This document shows, one piece after another, positions 24,112 to 36,235 of a stretch of DNA of 64,000 nt (its first letter is position 1; each line of letters starts with the position of its first letter). The position numbers were made by a program, and so were the translations under genes. The notes under the pieces were generated by a model. That model ran no database searches, was not told the DNA's origin, and was given only the letters and a program-made list of their open reading frames with translations. The stretch comes from Atrina japonica. Taxonomy: Eukaryota; Mollusca; Bivalvia; Pterioida; Pinnidae. The stretch lies in assembly GCA_030159075.1 (NCBI GenBank), contig BROG01000079.1, forward strand, positions 687,001-751,000, in the 5' to 3' direction.

Positions 24112-24190
24112 TTCACTTAAACTACCACCTCACTAACCAGACTACTTTTAATAAGTCAGGTGGTCTGAATAGCAAATGTTCACTGTATAT
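24112..24190. mobile_element. TA-type MITE, subtype a, right half
   Basis: ACCACCTCACTAACCAGAC, then AGTCAGGTGGTCTGAATAGC and GTTCACTGTATA, which is one end of the 182-bp family. Confidence 0.6.
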
Positions 24191-24330
24191 TAAATCAGTT
24201 ACCAATGGTGACGAGGATTTATTAAATTAAATTTGAAGGCAGACTCACGGCGGTGTGGCCGTTACCAGTTAAGACACTTGTTTCCTGTACAGCCTAAATA
24301 ACTACACGTTAGCATGATATATTTGGATAT

Positions 24331-24336
<6 letters not shown>

Positions 24337-24420
<84 letters not shown>
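24337..24420. repeat. (AT)n microsatellite
   Basis: About 42 AT units. Flanking ORFs on both strands with Ile-Tyr runs are artefacts. Confidence 0.97.
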
Positions 24421-24424
<4 letters not shown>

Positions 24425-24644
24425 ATATTATTGTTTGACCAAAATTTATTCGATATATTTATCTGTTTAATATTTACTTCTTGTATGATATTTATTACCA
24501 AAATTAATATGGAGGCTTTCCTAGGCACTGTTACACCGATTGAAGAAAACGGCAGTTGGGGTACAAAAATTCGAGAAAAAACATACATGTCAATATTTCA
24601 ACATAAATAGAGGCTAAAAACCGATAACTTCCTTTCTAACAATA

Positions 24645-25395
24645 TGTTAAATCTACATATTCTTATATAACGATCACCCCTTGATAACAATATGCCGACT
24701 ACATATTTTTATATTATAATAACCCTTTTATAACGATTTGTTGACTACATATTTTTATATAATAAAAACCCTTTTATAACGATTTGTTGACTTCATATTT
24801 TTAAATAATAATAACCTTTTTATAACGATTTGTTGACTTCATATTTTTATGTAATAACTTTTTATAACGATTTGTTGACTTTATATTTTTATGTAATAAT
24901 AACCCTTTTATAACGATTTGTTGACTTTATATCTTTAAATAATAATAACCCTTTTATAACGATTTGTAGACTGCACATATTTCCATATATTGATCGCCTC
25001 CTTATAACGCTTTGTTGACTACATATGTTTATACAATAGTAACAACTCTTTTATAACGCTTTGTTGACCACATATATTTATACAACAACAATAACCCTTT
25101 TATAACGATTTGTTGACTACATATATTTATACAACAACAATAACCCTTTTATAACGATTTGTTGACTACATACTTTTATATAATTATAACCTTGTTATAA
25201 CGATTTGCTGACTACATATTTTTAAATAACGATAATCTCTTTTCGGCGATATGTTGAATACATATTGTTATACACTGTATTAATAACGATAAACTATTTT
25301 ATAAAGATGTTGCCTGAATATTCTTATATAACGATAACCCCTTCATAACGATAAACTCACTGTACATATTCTTATATACCTATAACCCCAGTTCG
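24645..25395. repeat. AT-rich tandem array, unit ~50-65 bp
   Basis: About a dozen or more units of CCCTTTTATAACGATTTGTT / GACTACATATTTTTATATAA / TAATAA. They are most regular in 24720-25190 and decay at both ends. Confidence 0.9.
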
Positions 25396-25451
25396 ACCAG
25401 TGTTGGATTCTTGAGTCTCCTTTGGTATCTGTGGGTTTTTTTTATACTCTA

Positions 25452-25553
25452 GTCATTTGCTTACTTTTAAATTGAAGATAAATTCAAAGGTGAGCACAAG
25501 TAGTCATGTGCTCACCTTTGAATTTATCTTCAATTTCAAAGTAAGCAAATGAC
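25452..25553. mobile_element. 102-nt near-perfect palindrome (foldback element)
   Basis: Arms 25452-25498 and 25507-25553 are 47 bases each and pair with a single mismatch around an 8-base loop (AGTAGTCA). The outer arm starts GTCATTTGCTTACTTTTAAA; the inner end is GGTGAGCACA. It lies within the AT-rich array (TTTTATAACGATGTAAATAC resumes right after). Core and ends match 18139-18265. Confidence 0.9.
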
Positions 25554-25599
25554 ACTTTTATAACGATGTAAATACATATTGACTAGTTGTAATTGATTA

Positions 25600-26927
25600 T
25601 TAGTACATATCTGTACATATGAAATATCCAGTTTCGAAAATAATAAGAACGAAGTGAATACCTACATTCAAAGAGTCCCCTATTTAACAAGCAATTAGAC
25701 ATGTTTGTCAACACATAAATTAATGTAAATAAACCCCTATACATGTACTGACAATTTTTCTCCTAGACACATTTTTCTGACTGAATAATAAGAATAGAAT
25801 ATGGCCGTGCCATTTGCTAACTCTTAGATCAGTTTAAAAATACCGCACGTACATCTAACTTTCTCTCATTCCTTGCAATTTTGAATTATAACGTTTATTG
25901 CTCTAAAATATAGGCTTATAAAACATGAATTCCTACATGCTGAAAACTATGCTAACATATGAATAAATATGTCAATATGTTCATAAAAACTCCCCCCTTC
26001 TTCCGCTTAATCACTACATCAAAACTTCACTTTATTTTATTGCCGTTGACGTGAAATATTTTAGCCGTACTACCAGCAATTAACTGAACAGTTCTTTTGA
26101 CAGTCCCGCTGTCTTTGTGAGCAATACGAGCAGTTAAGTTTTCAAAATTAAAGATGAAATATTTTGAAGTGTTCCTGATTATGAAAAGGTATAGTCTTTG
26201 ATCTGTGAGTAAAATGAAATGTTGACAAAATGAGAACACTTCAGTAAGATGACTTGCATCTACCATCATATATACGGTCGTAACATCAACACGGTCCTCT
26301 CGTGTTTTGTGAGGTCATTTCAAGGTCACAAAGGGGTGGTCTCGCTCGTCAAAGATTTTGAAATATGAACGAAACCCTTAATTAGTTCTTATAAAAAGCT
26401 CTTTCAGTGGATTATCAAAGATAAACTAAAATATCATGAAAGTATGTTGTTGAATTTTATGTTCTTGAACAGACGGAAAGAAGTCGTTAAATAAATTAGT
26501 TAATGTTTATGAGCAATGTGTGTTTTTCATTCATTAGCCCATATTAAATACCACAGGACAAAAATGCAAAGACTTGTTAAACTGTGACAACTTTGAATTC
26601 CATACTCGATTTCAGCATGTAGACTATCCACGTGGCTCGGAGCTCAGATAATTACCTAAGTACAGTACTGGCGTTTAACTGATTTGTCAAAATTTACATC
26701 CGTTGACATTATCCAATACCTATGAACTTTAGACATGCCTCTAGACCTGGATCACGTGTACCAATGTAATTATTGTACATCATTGCCGTTATAATGTGTC
26801 AACACGGGGTTAGAAAGTCATTTGTGATGTCCATTGGAGTGCATGAACTCGAAACCTTTATTAGTCAGCTAACGTTGAATCCGGAAGGGAGGCACTATAA
26901 GTTTTGTTAACGATAGGCCCACGTCAG
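25600..26927. other. Non-coding stretch, nothing recognised
   Basis: No repeat family or exon found. The 80-codon minus ORF at 26027-26269 has no motif. Confidence 0.35.
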
Positions 26928-27109
26928 TACAGAGGAACATCGCCCAAAGACCATTTCGCTTAAGAGACCACCTCGCAGTTCAGACCACAAGTTTTCAGTC
27001 TTTTGATATATATCTAATAACTACAGAACATCACATAAGAGACAACCTCATTAATAAGACTACTTTGAATCAGTTAGTAAGGTGGTCTTAATAACGAGGT
27101 TCCACTGTA
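26928..27109 (+). mobile_element. TA-type MITE, subtype a (182 bp)
   Basis: Left end TACAGAGGAACATCGCCC, right end ATAACGAGGTTCCACTGTA, inverted copies. TA dinucleotides at both ends fit a Tc1/mariner-like target. Interior GAGACCACCTCGCAGTTCAG and ACCACAAGTTTTCAG. An inverted 182-bp copy lies at 27824. Confidence 0.8.
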
Positions 27110-27303
27110 CCCATTCCATCAGTTTATGGTTTTGGTAATTTTTTGTAACAGCTCACCATATCCTAAATTAAGGTTTTGCAGATACGGGGACACGCACTGA
27201 TTCATCAATAGTCACAGACTGCTTCTTCAAATATGATGCCGACAATCGATGTACATATCGCAACTTACTTTGTACAGATTTCATAAACATAAACAATTAC
27301 AAC

Positions 27304-27372
27304 AGGGGATGCTTACTCCTCCATGACACCTGATTCCACTTCTTGGTTTCCAGAGGTCCGTGTTTGTCCATT
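27304..27372 (+). repeat. Dispersed repeat 2, fragment
   Basis: GGGGATGCTTACTCCTCCATG, ACACCTGATTCCACTTCTTGG and GAGGTCCGTGTTTGTCCA match 11850-11905 and extend past the point where that copy meets its TG run. Confidence 0.6.
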
Positions 27373-27823
27373 TTGACCAGATTTGTATCTATATCCTGGA
27401 CATACTTAAGATTTATACTTTGGTAGTTGAGGTTTTATATATTAAACTCACCAACCCCTATGGTCACATTTAGACTCACCCAAAATCAAGAAAAGTAAAA
27501 CTTATTGTCAAAGTTCAGGGATGAACAAGTTAATATTGAATGTAAAATCAGTTACACATTCTTGAATTCTGACAGTGGACCTTACCATTCATTGAAATGG
27601 ATAAGTCGAAATGTTGCTACGAGGGTCCATAAGGTGATCAACATAACCCATTGATGAATCGTTATTTTTGTGATTTTGCTTCAAATTGTCGAATTCTCGC
27701 TTATCAATTTGCGTTTATTACCAAACAATTCTCAATATTGAATTGACTGCTGTTACCAGTTCTAAATGCGATTCAATTTCAACGTTTTTCATACGTATAT
27801 AAATAGCAAATTGAATGTTCATG
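27373..27823. other. Spacer between two inverted MITEs
   Basis: AT-rich. AGGGATGAACAAGTTAA at 27518-27534 may be a TTAA-MITE relic. Otherwise nothing. Confidence 0.35.
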
Positions 27824-28005
27824 TACAGTTGAACCTCGCTATAAAGACCACCTTACTGACTGACTCAAAGTAGTTTTATTAATGAGATGGTCTCTTAAGT
27901 GAAGTTCTGTAGTTATTAGATATTTATCAAAAGATTGAAAACTTGTGGTCTGAACTGCTAGGTGGTCTCCTAAGCGAGGTGGTCTTTGGGCGAGGTTCCT
28001 CTGTA
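27824..28005 (-). mobile_element. TA-type MITE, subtype a (182 bp)
   Basis: Left end TACAGTTGAACCTCGCTATA, right end GGGCGAGGTTCCTCTGTA. Interior GGTGGTCTCCTAAGCGAGGT. Same length and sequence as 26928-27109 but inverted. Confidence 0.85.
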
Positions 28006-29004
28006 CTTACATCTAAAATATTAAGTATGGTTCTCAGCATTTAGATACTTAAACTACGTCTGTGTATTTTTTTGTATTTCCACTCCACTGACAAGAAAAT
28101 CAAATAAATTTTACTCACTGCTTTGGTGACTTGGGAAAATATTGATATGTGTTTTATAATCAATTTCATTGATTGGTTAAACAAACAACTATATAGCTAT
28201 AATCATATAATATTAAAGTTGAGCTTGAATTGGTGGCGCCATACTCTGAGCTTGTACATAAGAATCTTATTGTTATGTCTATTGCATCAATACAAAACCG
28301 ATATACGTAGCTTTATATCAATGAGACTAGTGATAAAATTTGTTCAAATGTAAATTAAGAATTGCAATAAACACAAATTATATATTTCCTGAAAACAGCA
28401 ATAAGATACTTCCCATGTAATGCTTCAGTGTTTTTACAATTTCAAACAAGAATTCTCTATATAACATAAAAGTAGGTCGTTTATCAAAAACGATAAATTT
28501 TCAGTTGACATTATTTCATTCTATAAAAGTCTAAAACCCAAAGCGATGGTAAAAGGCACTAATGTTTTTTATATATAGACACAAAGAACAACATAATGTT
28601 AATATTGGAAATTTATGACATTCTAAATATATCTTTCCATAACTAAAAATATGCATATCATTGTTACGATAAAAGTTTTGAATAGATAATAATTTCAACA
28701 ATGCCATAATCATTTTGACAATCATAGCTACCGCTGAGGACATTAATTGTACAATTATTATGCTCACACAGAAACAGAACCTAAAAATAGTTATTTCTAC
28801 TCGCAAAGGTAAAATTGTTCAGGTATTAATGAATAAAGTCAAATTTGATTGAATTATGATAATTCAAGATTTGTCCTTCTAAGATGTAATTAGGTGGGTT
28901 GACATTGTGATAATGAAGAACATAAAACTAGTAATAACACCGTGTGTGTAATTAAGAGGGAGCTCTACACAATCTTACAAAATTATCTTATCAAAAATTA
29001 TTAT
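28006..29004. other. Non-coding stretch, nothing recognised
   Basis: AT-rich; ORFs of 76 and 91 codons show only hydrophobic low-information sequence. Confidence 0.35.
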
Positions 29005-29195
29005 TAACAATACCAAAGTTAGTTTTACATAAAAGGCCAAAATAAATGTTCAAGACGATCGTTTCTGTCAATAAGACTTCATCAGATGAACTCGAATTAA
29101 ATATAAATGCATATTTCCGAAAGAAAAAAAAATGGGATCATACTAGGTCAGATAATTAATATCTCAATGCATTGCCAAATCTGTCTGAAAGTACT
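29005..29195 (+). repeat. Dispersed repeat 1, 5' two-thirds
   Basis: AACAATACCAAAGTTAG, TGTTCAAGACGATCGTTTC, TGTCAATAAGACTTCATCAG, GGGATCATACTAGGTCAGAT and CCAAATCTGTCTGAAAGTAC follow the family order. Confidence 0.65.
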
Positions 29196-29552
29196 AATTT
29201 TTCTTTGTTGCATTCAGTTTTGAATTTCTTTGAGATTAAAGACAATTATTTGAACTATTGTAAATATTAATAAATATTTTAAGATTTCATCATAGATAAT
29301 ACCAGTATAGTTTTGCAGAAAATATCACTACCTCAATTCTACTGACGTGAATTTGAAGTGATTTACCTATATAAACACTATTAATGATTTGTGCAGAAAT
29401 TGAAACAAAAAATCTTCTAAATTATCAAAACTGATGCTATACCAAGACAGAACAAACTGTTGTTGGGACGACTCAATTTGCCTTGCAAATGCCAGGACTT
29501 GTTTCGAGCCCCAGACCTGGCAGTACCCAAGACTTCTAAGAAACGGATAGCA

Positions 29553-29830
29553 AATATTATAAACATAATACCAAAGTTATAATGCTCAAGAAAATCAATT
29601 ATACTTCATCAATTGAGCTCCAATTTTAAACAGTTTTTCTAAAGGGAAAGTGGTATAATACAAGGTCAAATAATAAATCTAAATGCATAACCAAATCCAT
29701 CTAAGAGTAACCACCGTAAAAAAATGACTACCTTAGCTTTTGAAGAATTTAGAATTTAAATGATGTTATCAGTGCCAAATATTACTTTAGTATAAGATTA
29801 TCAGCTGGTACCAAAATACCAGTAACAGAT
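29553..29830 (+). repeat. Dispersed repeat 1, near-complete copy
   Basis: Follows the 12797-13095 copy block by block, ending GTGCCAAATATTACTTTAGT and TATCAGCTGGTACCAAAATA. It lies about 360 bp after the partial copy at 29005. Confidence 0.7.
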
Positions 29831-31020
29831 TCCTCAGTATTCAAAATGAAAGTAAAAGGTTTTTTTTCAGAAATTATCTAATTATGAGTACCCTACTGAA
29901 CATATCTATCAATTCTTATGAGAAAAATCATAAATGTGACACAATGTTTCTGATGTGAATGAACAAAAGATTATACACACATTCTAATGTGTTTCCTAGT
30001 CAACACGCCTAGAAGTTGTATAAACAACTCGTGTATATAGTCAAAATAGTGATATAAAAGTTGCGCTTGAGTATTGTGTCAATTTAGTGACTTCAGAATT
30101 CGACTGAATAATTTAATACATGTCAAATTATTTTTCAACGTCTGGTAAAGATATTTTTCACATATTACATTATGATATAGATATTTAATCAGACGGTGAT
30201 GTGCTGTCCTTGTTTAGAATTATGATGCAATGGTTACACTTAAGCCTACGGTATATCACCAGACACTATCTTTGACTGGTTGTTAAAGAAAATACTCAAT
30301 ACCAACTTAAGGTAATTTATTGGAAACGAGGGGGAATAAAAGGGAAATAACTCAATGTGAATGTCGCCCAGCTATTTTAATTTGTTGTCTATTATCTATA
30401 ATGCTATGCAACATACACACAGTATGGAATGAAATCTATGTCAAAAAATGTCAATTTCTTGATCAAATTTGAGATAACATACATTTAACATCTGGGACCA
30501 TTTATATACAATTTATTGAGCTCTGTGACAGAATATTCATCACATCCTGTAATGCCGTAATTAAGTTCAATTTATCTACATTATAATCAATTTTTATCCT
30601 GTTTAAATTTAAAGTATGGATTATGATTAAGATATTATTGAGTTATTATAAATGATGAGATGACATTTGGACAATACATTTAACTAAATACACCAAGTGT
30701 TGCATTGTGCCTCTGTACCGCTATTCCTTCATGATGACAATACCTTTTTATGCAAACAGTTATACAGAGGACATCAAAGGAAACCAATTACAGGTATATA
30801 AAGATCTGAAAATCATACATGTACACAGAAAGGTAACTGATAATCAAACATACAATGTTGTTATCATCAACCTGGTAAATGTATATTTACATAGTGTAAT
30901 GACCGATTATATAGGTGACCATTAAGTAAAAGAGAACCCGTTGTACGGGTACACATGTAATCATACATGTATGTGCAACAAAGAACCATTAAATGATCAT
31001 TTGCTTTTACTGGATTAAAT
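29831..31020. other. Non-coding stretch, nothing recognised
   Basis: Contains GGGAAATAACTC-type words (30345) common in this genome. The ORF at 30707-30925 has no recognisable motif. Confidence 0.35.
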
Positions 31021-31420
31021 GAGTGGCGTATCTACTTAGAGCCCTTGCCACTTGTCTCTGTGGCATAGAGAGAGAGATGTCTAGTGTATGTGTCCTTTTT
31101 GAGTGGTCCATATTTCCAACAGCTTTTTAAATGCCACTACACTTGCACAGCCAGACAAAGAAATCAAACTTCAGAACTTAGGACCACTTAACTCATTCAC
31201 CCCTAAAGACACATTTGGACTGGCCCAAGTCATGGATTTACAGAAGATTCCATTGTTTTTCAGGGGTTGATCAGTTAACCCCCATCTAGGCAAAGAGCTG
31301 TGCACAAAAAAGGTGAGATCTCACCTCTAAAAATCTGGCATTACTGGGGATCGAACCAGAGACCTTTGTGTTGAAGGTTTGGTACTCTACCAATTGAACT
31401 TCTCTGTCCACTAAGTGATC
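31021..31420 (-). mobile_element. tRNA-derived SINE, family C, split by a TTAA MITE
   Basis: On the minus strand a tRNA-like head from about 31415 (GGACAGAGAAGTTCAATTGG, TAGAGTACC, B-box TCTGGTTCGATCCC, GCCA end) leads to AGCTCTTTGCCTAGATGGG. After the MITE it resumes with GCTGTTGGAAATATGGACC, ACACATACACTAGACATCTC and GTGGCAAGGGCTCTAAGTAG. The copy at 59325-59635 has the same order without the interruption. Confidence 0.8.
31188..31278 (+). mobile_element. 91-bp TTAA MITE nested in a SINE
   Basis: TTAACTCATTCACCCCTAAA ... TTTCAGGGGTTGATCAGTTAA with TTAA at both ends (31188-31191, 31275-31278). It splits SINE C between GCCTAGATGGGGG and GTGGTCC, where the intact copy has GGACAAATGGTCC. Confidence 0.9.
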
Positions 31421-32049
31421 ACTCAGAGAAATAAAATTGTGATACTTTATATAGAGGGGTTTTTAAAGAATAACTTAAAAACATGAACAAATTAATTTTT
31501 ACACCAACAACAAAAATCCCATAAGATTCTAGTCGATGTTTTTTTGTAAAATTTAGAAAATCTTATATCTTTTACGTCCTGATGATTTTGTTTCTTGTAG
31601 TTTTTCTCAGTTTATAATAGTTCACGAAGCAATGACCAACAACCAAATACAAAATCCCCTTTAAGGGGCAATAACTCCACTGAATGGTTAAACTATAAGT
31701 AAGAATCCTACAAATAGATTTTTAGACCATTGTCTCATTTTTTGCTTCTTACATTTTCTTTATTCTATGGTTAGCTATAATATTCATTAAAGCTAATGAA
31801 ACTCAAGTTAACCGGAAACTTTGGTTCATTTCTACCTGGTTGATTGAGAGAAGATGAGTTTAAGTATGTTAACACCAATAGTTGTCAATGGACAGAAAGT
31901 GATGGGAATGGCTCACATGGGAAATTAAGGCCAGACAGGCAGAAATGATGAAAAATACTATTACATGTACTGTTATGAGATGTATAGATAAACCAATTGA
32001 TATACAACACCAACTAGATACATAAAGGACCATAGCAAGTCAAAACACA
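31421..32049. other. Non-coding stretch
   Basis: Has a CCCCTTTAAGGGGCAATAAC palindromic word at 31658-31677, common in such genomes. No other repeat recognised. Confidence 0.35.
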
Positions 32050-32105
32050 TACAGTGGAACCTGCCTTGAGAGACCATCCTTTCTGCCACTTGAATTGTGA
32101 ATGGT
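32050..32105. mobile_element. TA-type MITE, subtype b, left end only
   Basis: TACAGTGGAACCTGCCTTGA and GAGACCATCC are the left terminus of the family; no matching right end follows. Confidence 0.6.
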
Positions 32106-32119
32106 GAGCAATGCAAATT

Positions 32120-32209
32120 TTAACTCATACACCCCTAAACACACATTTGGATAGGTCTGTGTCATTGATTTTCAGTATAGTCCATTATCTTCAAGGGTAG
32201 ATGGGTTAA
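32120..32209 (+). mobile_element. TTAA MITE
   Basis: TTAACTCATACACCCCTAAA, CACATTTGGATAGGTCTG, ending AAGGGTAGATGGGTTAA. Confidence 0.8.
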
Positions 32210-32639
32210 AAGCCTGAACTAACAGATGCAGGCAAAAAAATATATCTCACAGCTTTCACACTAGTAGATGACTGATAAATCGGTCATTATAAACAGGCAT
32301 CCTCTATTCAGAGGTGAGTTAAAAACCATGTCATATATACAATGAGATGATAGTAATGAATTAATGATGATGGCTCTTCATTACTTATGCATGATTCCAT
32401 TGGAGGATTATTCAAAAAAAATACTGAATTAATTGACACCATTTGGCAGAAATATTCTCATTATATACTCTAGGTGCAGTCGTTCTGAGATAAATTTGCA
32501 CATGTTTATCAACACAAAGTTGTGAATAACAAGGGTAGCACGTTAGTTTTGGGGACAAAATATATTAGACCTACAGTAATGCATGGAATATGAGCAAAGG
32601 TATATTTTAGCTTCACAGCCCTATTTTCTAAAAAAAATA
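32210..32639. other. Non-coding spacer
   Basis: Nothing recognised. Confidence 0.35.
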
Positions 32640-32935
32640 TTTTTTTGACAGAACCAGGATTTGCCACTTGTGTAGACCTTTACAACAGCTGTTCTCAGAC
32701 CTACCCGGTAATTCTCCTGAAGGAACCCAAATGTGCCACTCCATCTTGGCTGACCTATAAAATAGCTGTTCTCAGGCAAAATTGTCCTGAAGAAATCCAA
32801 ATTTGCCACTTCATCTTGTAAGACCTATTAAATAGCTGTTCTCAGATAAAATTCTCCTGGAAAAAACCCAGATGTGCCACATTAGCTAGGTAGACTTATA
32901 AAATAGCTGTTCTCAGACAACATTCCCCTCCCAAA
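32640..32935. repeat. Tandem array, ~80 bp x ~4
   Basis: Units carry TTTGCCACTT, AGACCT, AATAGCTGTTCTCAGAC, ATTCTCCTGAAG and AACCCAAATG. The minus ORF 32621-32809 is made of this repeat. Confidence 0.8.
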
Positions 32936-34236
32936 CCAACCAACTCCCACCCCACTCCCTTGCCCGCAGTTAGCGTGTTCCATTATTTATCTCCTCTACT
33001 GTACTCATCATATATCACCAGATCTCTAATATCTTTACTGCCGTATTGGTTTATATGAACATTCGTCCAGTCAACTGATCAATGGTATTTTTTTTTATCT
33101 CAATATTTTTAATCATGTTCATCACAAGCCAGACAAAGACATTTTTACATCTACAATAATCGAGATATCCATAAGTCGCATACATCACAGGATACAGAAC
33201 ATGGAACACAGATGATCAACAACTCTCTGAAGATAAAGTTCTAGATGTACCAAGACAAGGAAATCCCTCACAATCTTATTACCGATCATTAATTCAGATA
33301 CAAGGTCTCGGCAAATTGCTGTAATCATCTTACCTGTCAAAGCCAATATCTATCATACTGTTCCAATATCCCTGTATCCTCGGTGACTACACACTCCAAC
33401 ATCCCATTCTAATGAACACGCCAATCATCTATACTGCCTCCTTCAACTCGGCATCCCATCTCTCTCTATCTCTCTCCGATTCTAGAAATTATTGATTGGA
33501 ATCAATATGGACAGTCGTTCCTACAAATACATGTATCCATCATCTAAACAATGCTGTTTGTACAGTTTAATTTCTGCGATAGCAAATACAGAATCTAATT
33601 GGCAGTTACAATATAACTATACAAGATACGAGCCAATGGTTTCCATTACATCTTGATGAAAGGCAATGGTCCAGTATAATTTCTTTGTTTCCTTTAACTA
33701 CTGTAGTTACAATGGTAAAATCAGATGGAAGTATTCTTTTCGGTACTCGAAAAACTTATCTTCAGCAACATTGGATCAGCTGACACAGATCTCGATTTGA
33801 TAATTAGCATTTTGTTCTTTCAAACATTCAGTGGGGAACAGATCAATGTATCAGATTTTTTTTTCCGATGGCTGCTACCGCTACTCTTTTATATAATTTT
33901 TTAAAATTCACAGGAAGTTCAATTGTGTCACAATTAGTGCAGCCATTAAATCAAGCAAATAAATGGAGATTGTATCAATATTTAAGCAATATTTATCAAT
34001 TGAAGAAAAACTTTAAAAAACAAATAAAAAGATATGAGTGCACTTAAACTTTTTATACAGATGCAAATCGCAAAAGTCAACAAAAACAAATTGGACAATT
34101 AGAATTAACAAACGAAGCAGAAGCACCAAGGTTAATTTAATGTAAAAAACTGTGAAGGGTTAATCAGTTAATAATGAACTATTATAAGACCATTAGTCTG
34201 CTGGTTATGTGACTGTAGAACAATGGACACTGTAGG

Positions 34237-34238
<2 letters not shown>
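32936..34238. other. Non-coding stretch
   Basis: A C-rich patch (32925-32965) and a short TCTC run (33452-33477). No family or exon recognised. Confidence 0.35.

Positions 34239-34312
<74 letters not shown>
34239..34312. repeat. (TA)n microsatellite
   Basis: About 37 TA units. Confidence 0.97.
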
Positions 34313-34315
<3 letters not shown>

Positions 34316-34558
34316 GATGATGAAACAAAGAAGCAGTTCTGAGTATTCTTGAAATAAAACGATCACTGTTGTTACACCTTGAGCAATATCATACAAGATA
34401 TCTGTCTTCTTACACGCATTGTCTCGCTTGTTTCGTAATGTTGCGTTTGTTTCGTTATAACTAACAGCAATGGCTTACACAAAACAATTGTAGAGTATCG
34501 TTATTTCTCATTGGTTCTATTCTCAAACTTCCTGTGTTAGTTTAACAAAATTTGTATA

Positions 34559-34648
34559 TTAACTCATTGACTCCTTATGACACATTCTGACTGGACTGAG
34601 TCATTGATTTACAGAAGAGTCAATTGTTTTTAGGGGTTGATGAGTTCA
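34559..34648 (+). mobile_element. TTAA MITE
   Basis: TTAACTCATTGACTCCTTAT, GACTGGACTGAGTCATTGAT, ending TTAGGGGTTGATGAGTTCA; the right TTAA is mutated to TTCA. Confidence 0.8.
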
Positions 34649-35124
34649 ATTTTTAAAATCTAAATAAGCTTGTTAAAATTCTTTACTGTTTTTCTCCAGC
34701 AGTCTGGGGTATTTCAATGTATAAATGAATCAAACTGCATAGAGACCCTGTTTAATTATCAGAACCAAAAATTTGTACAAATAATGATATGAGGGTTCAA
34801 CAGATAACCCAGACAGAATTGACACTCGTCAACAAACTTGCGACATTATAGCAAAATCTACCAAATCCATAACCAAATCTAGTATGTTTGATATTTTTGT
34901 CTGGTAACATTCTGACAGATACAAAACTGACATATATACCGTATCATATCTGAATGGATAAAAGTGTCAAGTGTCGCACACGCAATCTGCAAAATCACAG
35001 ATCAATTTTCATCCAAGCACCTGCAGGAATGATGCAATCTTGAAAGAAAAATGTCACATGACTATCCTAAACATTCATTATTCCTCTTTCAAACTGTATA
35101 CCTGTGAGAGTTGAATAAAATATG
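34649..35124. other. Non-coding spacer
   Basis: Nothing recognised. Confidence 0.35.
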
Positions 35125-36235
35125 CATATGCACAATGAATATATTGTGTAGAAGTGTAATTGTCTCCCCTTGAATATCCTGTATAACAGGGATGATATAG
35201 TGTGTAGAAGTGTAATTGTCTCCCCTTGAATATTCTGTATAACATAGATGATATAGTGTGTAGAAGTGTAATTGTCTCCCCTTGAATATTCTGTATAACA
35301 TAGATGATGTAGTGTGTAGAAGTGTAATTGTCTCCCCTTGAATATTCTGTATAACATAGATGATGTAGTGTGTAGAAGTGTAATTGTCTCCCCTTGCATA
35401 TCCTGTATAACACAGATGATATAGCTTGTAGAAGTATAATTGTCTCCCCTTAAATGTCCTGTATAACACAGATGATAATGTGTAGAAGTATAATTGTTTC
35501 CCCTTAATGTCCTGTATAACACAGATGATATAGTGTGTAAAAGTTTAATTATCTCCCCTTAATGTCCTGTATAACAAAGATGATATAGTGTGTAAAAGTA
35601 TAATTGTCTCCCTAAAATACCCTGTGTAACTGAGAGAAGATATAGTACGTAGAAATGTAATAGTCTCCCCTTGAATATTGTGTGTAACACAAAAACAATA
35701 TAGTGTGTAGAAGTGTAATTGTCTCCCTTTGAATTTCCTATATGACAGAGAGAAGATATAAAGTGTAAATGTGTAATTGTTTCACTATGAATATCCTGTA
35801 TAGACGAGGGAAGATAAAGTGTGAAGAAGTATAATTGTCTCCCCTTCAATGTCCTATATAACACAGAAAAGATAACGTTTAGAAGTTTAATTCTCTCCCC
35901 TTCAATGTCCTATATAACAATGAGAAGATAATGTTCAGAAGTGTAATTGTCTCCCCTGGAATATTGTATGTAACAAAAAGGAGATATAGTGTGTGTATGT
36001 AGAATTGTCTCCCTTGAATTCCCTGTATAACAGAGAAGATATAGTGTGTAGAAGTGTAATTGTCCAAAATAAAGTGTGTAGAAGATGGATTGTCTCCCCT
36101 GAATATCCTGTATAACAGAGGAAATATAGTGTGTAGAATTGTAATTACATGTATCTCCACTCTTATCTTGTATAAGAGAGCGGGGTACAGATATAGTGTG
36201 TAGAAGTGTAATTATCTCCCCTTGAACATCATAGT
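35125..36235. repeat. Minisatellite, 56-bp unit, ~19 copies
   Basis: GAAGTGTAATTGTCTCCCCT starts at 35151, 35207, 35263, 35319, 35375 and 35431, exactly 56 apart, then 54 and more variable. Units continue with TGAATATTCTGTATAACA and GATGATATAGTGTGTA. Because 56 is not a multiple of 3, each minus frame stays open by rotation, giving overlapping 111-151-codon ORFs that are not genes. Confidence 0.95.

Noticed and set aside
24262..24610. 98- and 108-codon ORFs with long Ile-Tyr runs
   Set aside because: Direct translation of an (AT)n microsatellite.
35067..35522. Overlapping 111-151-codon ORFs in three minus frames with Tyr/Thr/Cys-rich repeats
   Set aside because: They arise from a 56-bp tandem repeat with few stops; each frame rotates through the same unit. 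No start context or homology.
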